Assembly (NCBI GenBank): GCA_965279565.1
Contig: OZ257249.1
Span: forward strand, 682,001 to 746,000
Length of the DNA stretch: 64,000 bases
Direction: 5' to 3'
Origin: Tagaea sp965279565
GTDB lineage: Bacteria; Pseudomonadota; Alphaproteobacteria; CACIAM-22H2
The position numbers and the translations under genes are program-made. The notes below the pieces were generated by a model. It saw nothing but the letters and a program-made list of their open reading frames with translations. It was not told the DNA's origin and ran no database searches. Shown here piece after piece: positions 42,839 through 49,892 of this stretch (position 1 is its first letter; each line of letters starts with the position of its first letter).

Positions 42839-43768
42839 ATGAACGCGACACCCCGCCATTTCCTCGACCTCGACGTGCTCGAAACGGGCACGCTGCGGCG
42901 CATCCTCGATCTGGGTGCGGCCTACAAGGCCAAGCGCCCGCCCGGCGGCATGGAAAAGCCGCTCGCCGGCAAGACGCTGGCGATGATCTTCGAGAAGCCC
43001 TCGACGCGCACGCGCGTGTCGTTCGAGGTGGGCATCCGCCAGCTCGGCGGCGAGGCCGTGATCCTCACGCACCACGACACGCAGCTCGGCCGCGGCGAGA
43101 CCATCGCCGACACCGCGCGCGTGCTGTCGCGCTACTGTGACGCGATCATGCTGCGCACCAACAAGATCGCCAACCTCGCCGAACTCGTGCGCCACGCGAC
43201 GGTGCCCGTCATCAACGGCCTGACCGACCGCTCGCATCCCTGCCAAGTGATGGCGGACGTGATGACGATCGAGGAGCGCAAGGGCAACATCGCCGGCAAG
43301 ATCGTCGCGTGGACCGGCGACGGCAACAACGTCGCCGCCTCGTGGATCCATGCCGCACAGCGTTTCGCGTTCGAGCTGCGCCTCGCCTGCCCCGAGCATC
43401 TGCGCCCGTCGGGCGACGTGCTTGCCTGGGCCAAGCGCGAAGGTGCGCGCATCCAGCTGCTGACCGATCCGGAAGCCGCCGTCGCCGGTGCCGATGCCGT
43501 CGTCACCGACACGTGGGTGTCGATGGACCAGGAAAGCGGCAGCCGGGAAAGCCGCGAGAAGCGCCACAACCTGCTCGCCCCCTACCGGGTCGACGAGCGG
43601 CTGATGGACCGCGCCAAGTCCGACGCGATCTTCCTGCACTGCCTGCCCGCCCATCGCGGCGAGGAAGTGACCGAAGGCGTCATCGACGGCCCGCGCTCGG
43701 CCGTGTGGGACGAAGCCGAGAACCGCCTGCACGTGCAGAAGGGCATCCTTGCCTGGTGCATGGCTTGA
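42839..43768 (+). CDS. argF: Ornithine carbamoyltransferase ArgF
   Basis: 309 residues. The carbamoyl-phosphate site is EKPSTRTRVSFE, with HHDTQLGRGE, NGLTDRSHPCQ, the ornithine loop DTWVSMDQE and HCLPAHRGEEV. It makes citrulline. A GGAG lies 6 nt before the ATG at 42839. A second in-frame ATG at 42824 overlaps the argD stop as ATGA and would add five residues, so either could be used. hslO overlaps the end. Confidence 0.95.
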   Translation: MNATPRHFLDLDVLETGTLRRILDLGAAYKAKRPPGGMEKPLAGKTLAMIFEKPSTRTRVSFEVGIRQLGGEAVILTHHDTQLGRGETIADTARVLSRYCDAIMLRTNKIANLAELVRHATVPVINGLTDRSHPCQVMADVMTIEERKGNIAGKIVAWTGDGNNVAASWIHAAQRFAFELRLACPEHLRPSGDVLAWAKREGARIQLLTDPEAAVAGADAVVTDTWVSMDQESGSRESREKRHNLLAPYRVDERLMDRAKSDAIFLHCLPAHRGEEVTEGVIDGPRSAVWDEAENRLHVQKGILAWCMA

Positions 43769-44721
43769 AGCCGGCGCTTCCGGACGACGACGTCGTCCTC
43801 CCGTTCAAGATCGAACCCTACTCGCTGCGCGGCCGGCTCGTCCGGCTGGGACCCGCACTCGACGCGATCCTGCATCGCCATGCCTATCCGCGGCTGGTGG
43901 CCGCCGCACTCGCCGAGGCGATCGCGATGGGGGCCGCACTCGCGGCGACGCTGAAATACGAAGGCGTCTTCTCGATCCAGACGAAGGGCGACGGGCCGCT
44001 GCGCATGCTGGTGGCCGACGTCACGTCGGCCGGCGCCATCCGCGGCTATGCGCAGTTCGACGAGGCGCGCATCGCCGCCCTCGGCGACGGGCCGGTCTCG
44101 GTGCCCAGGCTGTTCGGGGCCGGCTATCTCGCCTTCACCGTCGACCAGGGTGCCGAGATGGAGCGCTATCAGGGCATCGTTGAGCTGACCGGTGCCACGC
44201 TCGCCGAATGCGCGCACCACTATTTCCACCAGTCCGAACAGTTCGAGGCCGGCCTCAACGTCGCCGTCTCGAGCGTGGCCGACGCGGACGGCCGCCTGCA
44301 CTGGCGGGCGGGTGCCATCATGATCCAGCGCCTGCCGCCCGAGGACGCGCAGGGTTCGGCCGAAGGCCGCGTGCCGGTGGCGCGCGATCCGGCCGTGCGC
44401 GAAGGCGAGGAAGAGGGCTGGCGGCGCGCGATGATCCTGATGGGATCGGCCAAGTCGCGCGAGCTGGTCGATCCCGAACTGCCGCCGTGGAAGCTCGTCG
44501 ACCGGCTGTTCCTGGCCGAGGGCGTGGAGATCTACCGGCCGATCGAGCTCGTCCATCGCTGCCGCTGCGATCCCGCGCGCATGCGCGGCGTGCTGCGCAC
44601 GATCCCGCGCGAGGAGCTGGAAACGATGCGCGAAGCGGACGGGGCCATCCGCATCACGTGCGAATTCTGCAATACCGCGCACGCTTTCAGCGATCTGGAT
44701 GCGATTTACGACGATGCTTGA
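43765..44721 (+). CDS. hslO: Redox-regulated chaperone Hsp33
   Basis: About 318 residues. The C-terminal zinc switch is complete: a CxC in HRCRCDPAR and a CxxC in CEFCNTAH, which form disulfides on oxidation and activate the chaperone. FEAGLNVAVSSVADAD is a short lineage-specific stretch. The start is uncertain: the TTG at 43765 overlaps the argF TGA (TTGA), while a GTG at 43756 would add three residues. Following argF is a common order in alphaproteobacteria. Confidence 0.92.
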   Translation: MKPALPDDDVVLPFKIEPYSLRGRLVRLGPALDAILHRHAYPRLVAAALAEAIAMGAALAATLKYEGVFSIQTKGDGPLRMLVADVTSAGAIRGYAQFDEARIAALGDGPVSVPRLFGAGYLAFTVDQGAEMERYQGIVELTGATLAECAHHYFHQSEQFEAGLNVAVSSVADADGRLHWRAGAIMIQRLPPEDAQGSAEGRVPVARDPAVREGEEEGWRRAMILMGSAKSRELVDPELPPWKLVDRLFLAEGVEIYRPIELVHRCRCDPARMRGVLRTIPREELETMREADGAIRITCEFCNTAHAFSDLDAIYDDA

Positions 44722-44806
44722 TGCACGACCGCACTCGCGCCACATTTCGACCTTGTTTGGCAACTAGAAGTCACTTTCCCGACAATTCTTCATGGAGCTA
44801 AGCCGG

Positions 44807-45415
44807 ATGACTTCCTCCCGTCGCGATTTCCTGAAGATTGCAGGACTGGCCCTACCCGCGGCGGCGCTCGCGTCGTGCGCGGACGCGCCGACGATGCCGC
44901 AGTTCCCGCCACTGACCTATTCCGCCCTCGGCCGCTTCACGTTTGAAGCCGAGCGCGTCGAGGTCGCGTTGGACTATCGCCCGCCGCTGGCCCCGCCGAA
45001 TGTCGAGCACCTGTTCATCCAGCCGCCGGTCGACGTGCTGCGCCGCTGGGCGGGCGACCGGCTTGCCGTGTCCGGGCGCGGCGAGCGCTATCTGCGCTTC
45101 GTCATCGCGGACGCGCACGTCACCGAGACCCAGCTGCCGCGCCAGTCCGGCGTGCGCGCGACCTTCACCAACGAGCAGGCGCAGCGCTACGACGGCCGCA
45201 TCGAGGCGGCACTCGAAGTCCGCCAGCTTCGCGGGAACTTCCGCGACGGTTTCGCGACGGCAGCGGCCACGCGCACGCGCTCGGTCGCGGAGAACATCTC
45301 GCTCAACGACCGCGAGCGCGTCTGGTACGAGATGGTCGAGCAGATGATGGGCGACATCAACGCCGAGCTCGACCGGCAGATCCGCGCGAACATGCAGCGG
45401 TTCATGCAGCTCTGA
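44807..45415 (+). CDS. Tat-exported lipoprotein of unknown function
   Basis: 202 residues. TSSRRDFLKIAGLALPAAALASC combines a twin-arginine motif (Arg5-Arg6) with a lipobox ending at Cys24. The mature region has ALGRFTFEAERVEVALDYRPPL and an arginine-rich middle, and ends in a charged helix. I do not recognise a named family. A GGAG lies before the ATG at 44807; the ATG at 44792 lacks one. It is 85 nt behind hslO. Confidence 0.78.
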   Translation: MTSSRRDFLKIAGLALPAAALASCADAPTMPQFPPLTYSALGRFTFEAERVEVALDYRPPLAPPNVEHLFIQPPVDVLRRWAGDRLAVSGRGERYLRFVIADAHVTETQLPRQSGVRATFTNEQAQRYDGRIEAALEVRQLRGNFRDGFATAAATRTRSVAENISLNDRERVWYEMVEQMMGDINAELDRQIRANMQRFMQL

Positions 45416-45421
45416 ACGGCG

Positions 45422-46600
45422 TCAGGCCGGCCGTGCGGCCCATTCGGCGACCTTGCCGATGAAGCGGTCGCACTGGGCGAGCTGCTCGCGCGTCGTGTAC
45501 TCGTCGGTCTTGTGCGCGACCGCGATGTCGCCAGGACCGCAGATGACGGTCGATATTCCCGCCTGCTGGAACTGGCCCGCTTCGGTGCCGAACGCGACCG
45601 TGATCGGCGCGTTGGCGCCGGTGATCGACATGGCGAGCTTCGCCGCCGGCCCGTCGAGCTCGGGGCGCATCGGCGGGATGTTCGCATAGCGGTGTAGCGT
45701 GACACTGGCCTCGGGTGCTTCGCGCTTGATGGCGGCGTCCAGCGCGTCGATCTTCGCCTGGGCACCGGCATGGATCGCTTCGCCGTCGACGCCGGGCAAT
45801 GCGCGAAATTCCCACGTCAGCCGGCATTCGCGCGGCACGATGTTGGCGGCCGTACCGCCCGAGATCTTCCCGATGCCGACCGTCGTCCAGGGCGGATCGA
45901 AATCGACACCCGGCACGGCGTCGGCCTGGCCGCGCGCGCGCAGCGCCTGCTGCAGTTCGTCGAGATAGACGAGGAAGCGGCCCATATAGACGATCGCGTT
46001 GGCACCCAGATGCGGCGCGCTGGAATGCGCCTCGCGCCCGACGATGCGCGTCTCGTTCACCCAGCTTCCCTTGTGCGCGACGACCGGGCGCATCATCGTC
46101 GGCTCGCCGACCACGCACAGCGCCGGGCGTGGCAGTTCCGCACCGAACAGCGCGATGGCATGGGGTGCGCCGAAGCAGCCGATCTCCTCGTCGTAGGAGA
46201 AGCACAGATGGATCGGCCGCGCGAGCTTCGCCGCGACGAGTTGGGGAACCGCCGCCAGCGCGCAGGCGATGAAGCCCTTCATGTCGGACGACCCGCGGCC
46301 GAAAAGCCTGCCGTCGCGCTCGACGAGCGCGAAGGGATCGCTCGACCAGGGCTGGCCTTCGACCGGGACCACGTCGGTGTGGCCGGACAGCACCGCGCCG
46401 CCCGGCACGTTCGGGCCGATCGTCGCCAGCAGGTTGGCCTTGGTGCCGTCGGCGTTGGGAACGAGCCGGCTTTCCACACCGTGGCCCGCGAGATACGCGC
46501 GCACGTCCGCGATCAGGTCCATGTTCGAATCGGAGCTGACGGTCCGGTGCGCCACGAGGCGCGCCAGCAGGGCGACCGAATCCTTTGCGACGGATGTCAC
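45422..46600 (-). CDS. argE: Acetylornithine deacetylase ArgE
   Basis: 392 residues, M20A zinc hydrolase, GTG start. VLSGHTDVVPVEGQPWSSDPF gives the first metal ligands, CFSYDEEIGCFG the catalytic Glu, and EPTMMRPVVAHKG the substrate-side segment. It releases ornithine from N-acetylornithine. It is the last gene after apaG and folE on the minus strand, and it is separated from argD-argF by only one gene. Confidence 0.92.
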   Translation of the reverse strand: MTSVAKDSVALLARLVAHRTVSSDSNMDLIADVRAYLAGHGVESRLVPNADGTKANLLATIGPNVPGGAVLSGHTDVVPVEGQPWSSDPFALVERDGRLFGRGSSDMKGFIACALAAVPQLVAAKLARPIHLCFSYDEEIGCFGAPHAIALFGAELPRPALCVVGEPTMMRPVVAHKGSWVNETRIVGREAHSSAPHLGANAIVYMGRFLVYLDELQQALRARGQADAVPGVDFDPPWTTVGIGKISGGTAANIVPRECRLTWEFRALPGVDGEAIHAGAQAKIDALDAAIKREAPEASVTLHRYANIPPMRPELDGPAAKLAMSITGANAPITVAFGTEAGQFQQAGISTVICGPGDIAVAHKTDEYTTREQLAQCDRFIGKVAEWAARPA

Positions 46601-46607
46601 GTGCGCG

Positions 46608-47228
46608 TCAGCCCGGCTGGACGGGCGGATTGCCGATGATCGACAGGAACTCGCGCCGCGTCGCCTCGTTGTCGCGGAAAGCGCCCAGCATGCGCGACGT
46701 CACCATCGTCACGCCGGTCTTGTGCACGCCGCGCGTGCTCATGCACTGGTGCTGGCCGCGCACGACGACGGCGACCCCCTTGGGCTGCAGCACGTGCTCG
46801 ATCGTGTTGGCTATCTGCGCGGTCAGCTTCTCCTGGATCTGCATGCGCTTGGCGAAAACGTCGATCACGCGCGCGATCTTCGAGATGCCGACGACCCGCT
46901 TTTCCGGCAGGTAGGCGACGTCGACCGCACCCAGGATGGGGGCGAGATGGTGTTCGCAGAAGCTTTCGAAGCGCACGTCGCGCAGCACGACCATCTCGTC
47001 GTAGCCTTCGGTTTCCTCGAAGGTGCGCGCGAGGATGTCGACCGGATCTTCCCTGTAGCCGGCGAACCATTCTTCGTAGGCGCGCGTGACGCGCTTGGGC
47101 GTGTCGAGCAGGCCTTCGCGGTCCGGGTCGTCGCCGGCCCAGCGGATGAGCGTGCGCACGGCCTCTTCGGCGGCCTCGCGGTCGGGTCGGAGCGGTACCG
47201 CGACGATGGACTTGAGAGGGGCTTTCAC
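46608..47228 (-). CDS. folE: GTP cyclohydrolase I FolE
   Basis: 206 residues, apparent GTG start. Zinc and catalytic residues lie in FESFCEHHLAPILGAVDVAYLP and RGQHQCMSTRGV. It makes dihydroneopterin triphosphate, the first step of folate (and pterin) synthesis. Encoded between apaG and argE with gaps of 42 and 7 nt. No clear ribosome site precedes the GTG, so the start is less certain than the identity. Confidence 0.95.
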   Translation of the reverse strand: MKAPLKSIVAVPLRPDREAAEEAVRTLIRWAGDDPDREGLLDTPKRVTRAYEEWFAGYREDPVDILARTFEETEGYDEMVVLRDVRFESFCEHHLAPILGAVDVAYLPEKRVVGISKIARVIDVFAKRMQIQEKLTAQIANTIEHVLQPKGVAVVVRGQHQCMSTRGVHKTGVTMVTSRMLGAFRDNEATRREFLSIIGNPPVQPG

Positions 47229-47270
47229 TCGGGATGACTTTCGTTGGAGGTCGGATGCGGCCGGAGAGCG

Positions 47271-47663
47271 TCAGTTCAGCCGGACCGGCTGGCTCGGCGA
47301 ATCGAGCGAGAAGGCCGGCACCTTGATGTCGAACTTCTCGCCGTTGCCGGTTTCCATCTGGTAACTGCCCATCATGATCCCCGACGGCGTGCCCAGCGGC
47401 GTGCCGGACGTGTACTCGAAACTTTCGCCCGGTTTCAAGACCGGCTGTTCTCCGACGACGCCGGCCCCGCGCACTTCCTGCAGGCGGCCGTTCGCGTCGG
47501 TGATGCGCCAGTGCCGGGCGCGCAGCTGGACCGTCTGCCCGCCGAGATTTTCGATCCGGACGTGATACGCCCAGACGAAATGGTTCTCGTGCGGGGAAGA
47601 CTGGTCTTCGAGGTAGACCGGTTTGACCGTCACCTTGATCTCGCGGGTCGTCTCGCTGTACAT
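47271..47663 (-). CDS. apaG: ApaG protein
   Basis: 130 residues, the full family length. YSETTREIKVTVKPVYLEDQSSPHENHFVWAYHVRIEN and GVVGEQPVLKPGESFEYTSGTPLGTPSGIMMG are the ApaG signatures (fibronectin-III-like fold). Its role is linked to Co2+ resistance and Ap4A levels in enterobacteria, but the molecular function is unsettled. Longer frames upstream belong to shadows of the YjdF-like gene. Confidence 0.93.
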   Translation of the reverse strand: MYSETTREIKVTVKPVYLEDQSSPHENHFVWAYHVRIENLGGQTVQLRARHWRITDANGRLQEVRGAGVVGEQPVLKPGESFEYTSGTPLGTPSGIMMGSYQMETGNGEKFDIKVPAFSLDSPSQPVRLN

Positions 47664-47743
47664 CGCGGCACTTGGGGCTGGGGGCGGTTTGCGCCAGAGA
47701 GTATAGGCCGCGCACCCTGCCCGGCCAACCCCCGCCCGGACGG

Positions 47744-48349
47744 TCAAGTCCGGCCGGCAATCTGGCGGTCGTGCAGCCGGCCAAGCAACAGGGCCGCCAA
47801 TGCCCCCATAAAGGCAAAGGCCATGTCGGCCTGCGTATCCCACGGATCGCCCTGGCTGCCGAGGAAGTCCGACGCGCCCTGCCCGAGGGCCACGGCCGCC
47901 GCCCATTCGATCAGCTCGTAGGAAGCGCTGATCGCAAGGCAGATGCACACGATCAGGAACGCGCGCAGCCGCGGCCGGTCGATGCGGAAGATGCGGATCA
48001 GCAGTTCGCGCGCCACGATCGCCGGCACGAAGCCCTGCACGAAATGTCCGATCCGGTCGTAGGGATTGCGTTCGAACCCGAACGCCTCCTGCAGCGTGAA
48101 GCCAAGCGGGACGCGCGCATAGGTGTAGGCCGCCCCGAGCATCAGGATCAGGCCGTGGAGTGCGATCAGCGCGTAGCCGAGATCGGTGAAGCGCAGACGC
48201 CGCCGCGTGGCGAAGAGAATCGGCCACGCGATCAGAGCGGGCAGCACCTCCATCAGCCAGGTCAGGCGGTCGAAAGGTGCTATCCCGCTGGCGAGAAGCC
48301 CCGCCGCCCACAGCGCCGTCAGCGCCACGAACGTCGGGGCCATCGCCAT
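47744..48349 (-). CDS. DUF2238/YjdF-like membrane protein
   Basis: 201 residues with about six helices. The segment PYDRIGHFVQGFVPAIVARELLIR and later SASYELIEWAAAVALGQGASDFLGSQGDPWDTQADM are diagnostic for the family. Function unknown. The ATG at 48349 follows the metZ stop with a single base between (TGAcATG), so translation is coupled and the gene should be under the control of the metZ riboswitch. Confidence 0.84.
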   Translation of the reverse strand: MAMAPTFVALTALWAAGLLASGIAPFDRLTWLMEVLPALIAWPILFATRRRLRFTDLGYALIALHGLILMLGAAYTYARVPLGFTLQEAFGFERNPYDRIGHFVQGFVPAIVARELLIRIFRIDRPRLRAFLIVCICLAISASYELIEWAAAVALGQGASDFLGSQGDPWDTQADMAFAFMGALAALLLGRLHDRQIAGRT

Positions 48350-48350
48350 G

Positions 48351-49580
48351 TCAGCGCCCCGCCCTGGAAGCGGCGGCAAGACCGCGCGCCAGATCCTCGA
48401 GCAGGTCGGCCGGATCCTCGATCCCCACCGACAGGCGCAGGCTGCCCGGCCCGATCGCCAGGCGCTTCTTCTCGTCCGCCGGCAGGCGCTGGTGCGTCGT
48501 CGTCGCCGGATGGCAGATCAGGCTCTTCGCGTCGCCGAGATTGTTCGAGATGCGGATCAGCTTCAGCGCGTCGACGAAGGCGAAGGCCGCCTTCTTGCCG
48601 CCGACGAGATCGAAGGCCACCAGCGGACCGCCGCCCTTCATCTGCTTGCGGGCAAGCGCGTATTGCGGATGCGACTTGAGACCGGGATAGAGCACGCGCG
48701 CGACGGGCTTCGCCTTCTCGAGGAATTTCGCGACGGCGATGGCGCCGCGCGCATGCGCTTCGACGCGCAGCGGCAGCGTCTCGAGCCCCTTGAGCAGGAC
48801 CCAAGCGTTGAACGCCGACAGCGTCGGCCCGGTATGGCGGATGAACGGCACGAGCGTGCCGTCGATCCATTCGCGCGAACCGAGCACGGCCCCGCCAAGA
48901 ACGCGGCCCTGCCCGTCGATATGCTTGGTCGCCGAATAGACGACGATGTCGGCGCCGAGCTGCAGCGGCTTCTGCAGCAGCGGCGTGGCGAACACGTTGT
49001 CGACGACGACCTTCGCACCCGCCTTCTTCGCGAGCTTCGCGACCGCGCGGATGTCGACGAGGTCGAGCATCGGGTTGGACGGCGATTCGAGGAACACGAC
49101 GTCGGTCTTGACCGACAGCGCCTTCTTCCAGGCCGACAGGTCCGGCCCGTCGACGAGCACGGTTTCGACGCCCCAGCGCGGCAGCAGCTCGGTGACGATG
49201 TAGTGGCACGAACCGAACAGGGCGCGCGCCGAGACGACGCGCATGCCGGCCTTGAGCTGGCAGGCGAGCGCCGCGAATACCGCGGCCATGCCGCTCGCCG
49301 TTCCCTTGCAGGCCTCCGCACCTTCGAGGGCGGCGAGCCGCGCCTCGAACATCGCGACCGTGGGGTTGCCGAAGCGCGAATAGACGAAGCGCTGGTCCTC
49401 GAGCTTGGTCGGCGTGGCGAAGGCGCGCTCGGCCTCGTCCGCCGAGCCGTAGACAAAGCCCGATGTCAGGAACATCGCCTCGCCGGTCTCGGACCACTGC
49501 GAACGCTCGACACCGCCGTGCACGAGAGCCGTGCGCGGACGCCAGTCCGGATTGGTGGAAAACTCGTTCTTCTTCGCCAT
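48351..49580 (-). CDS. metZ: O-succinylhomoserine sulfhydrylase MetZ
   Basis: 409 residues of the Cys/Met metabolism PLP family. PLP Lys lies in VYSATKHIDGQGRVLGGAV; other features are FVYGSADEAERAF, SRFGNPTVAMFE and NNLGDAKSLICHPATTTH. MetZ makes homocysteine from O-succinylhomoserine and sulfide, in place of MetB/MetC. The SAM-II riboswitch upstream supports MetZ over a cystathionine enzyme. The leader also contains a terminator-like hairpin. Confidence 0.92.
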   Translation of the reverse strand: MAKKNEFSTNPDWRPRTALVHGGVERSQWSETGEAMFLTSGFVYGSADEAERAFATPTKLEDQRFVYSRFGNPTVAMFEARLAALEGAEACKGTASGMAAVFAALACQLKAGMRVVSARALFGSCHYIVTELLPRWGVETVLVDGPDLSAWKKALSVKTDVVFLESPSNPMLDLVDIRAVAKLAKKAGAKVVVDNVFATPLLQKPLQLGADIVVYSATKHIDGQGRVLGGAVLGSREWIDGTLVPFIRHTGPTLSAFNAWVLLKGLETLPLRVEAHARGAIAVAKFLEKAKPVARVLYPGLKSHPQYALARKQMKGGGPLVAFDLVGGKKAAFAFVDALKLIRISNNLGDAKSLICHPATTTHQRLPADEKKRLAIGPGSLRLSVGIEDPADLLEDLARGLAAASRAGR

Positions 49581-49597
49581 GACGCTACCCCGAATGC

Positions 49598-49624
49598 AAA
49601 AGCCCCGGCCTTTGGCTCGGGGCT
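49598..49624 (-). terminator. Rho-independent-like hairpin in the metZ leader
   Basis: Read on the minus strand, AGCCCCGAGCC (49624-49614), loop AAA and GGCCGGGGCT (49610-49601) pair into a 10-bp stem with one bulged A. A short T-run (49601-49598) follows. It lies between the SAM-II aptamer and the metZ ATG (17 nt before it), where a regulated terminator would be expected. The T-run is short, so efficiency is uncertain. Confidence 0.6.
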
Positions 49625-49656
49625 CTTCGACGGGCCTGCGCTCGCGAAACGCTCCG

Positions 49657-49712
49657 ACCTTTTAGCGGCTTCTTTTACGTGGTCCGCAAGCCGGCCGGCT
49701 CAAATCACCACG
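49657..49712 (-). ncRNA. SAM-II riboswitch upstream of metZ
   Basis: The minus-strand RNA begins CGUGGUGAUUUG and ends GCUAAAAGG, both near-invariant SAM-II elements. Helix P1 pairs CGUGGU (49712-49707) with ACCACG (49683-49678). The pseudoknot helix pairs CGGCUU (49693-49688) with AAGCCG (49671-49666). Both are perfect 6-bp helices, in the required H-type arrangement. SAM-II binds S-adenosylmethionine and represses methionine genes, mostly in alphaproteobacteria. metZ starts 76 nt downstream, with a terminator-like hairpin in between. Confidence 0.93.
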
Positions 49713-49725
49713 ATAGTGGGCGCAA

Positions 49726-49753
49726 ACTATGCGAACCCGCCCGCCCCTGTCAA
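49726..49753 (-). promoter_or_regulatory. Promoter of the SAM-II / metZ transcript
   Basis: On the minus strand TTGACA (49753-49748) and CATAGT (49731-49726) are spaced by 16 nt. Transcription would begin a few bases before the first base of the riboswitch (49712), which fits the short leaders of SAM-II transcripts. Confidence 0.62.
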
Positions 49754-49762
49754 GCGCCCGAC

Positions 49763-49792
49763 TTGCCCGCAGCCCCCGACTGTTCCTATATT
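49763..49792 (+). promoter_or_regulatory. Probable promoter of tRNA-Gly
   Basis: A -10-like TATATT (49787-49792) lies 20 nt before the mature tRNA 5' end, with TTGCCC (49763-49768) 18 nt upstream of it. It is divergent from the metZ promoter; the two -35 regions are only ~10 nt apart. Confidence 0.45.
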
Positions 49793-49811
49793 GCGCCGTC
49801 GCGCTGGCGAT

Positions 49812-49885
49812 GCGGGTGTAGCTCAATGGTAGAGCCGGAGCTTCCCAAGCTCAAGACGAGGGTTCGATTCCCTTCACCCGCTCCA
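49812..49885 (+). tRNA. tRNA-Gly(CCC)
   Basis: 74 nt. The acceptor stem pairs GCGGGTG (49812-49818) with CACCCGC; the D-arm is GCTC-AATGGTA-GAGC. The anticodon loop reads TTCCCAA (anticodon CCC). The T-arm GAGGG-TTCGATT-CCCTT is intact and the 3' CCA is encoded (49883-49885). It decodes GGG. No integrase or att-like duplication lies beside it. Confidence 0.95.
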
Positions 49886-49892
49886 GCGAATT

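Noticed and set aside
49812..49885. tRNA-Gly as an integration site for a mobile element
   Set aside because: No integrase, no repeated tRNA 3' end and ordinary housekeeping genes on both sides.
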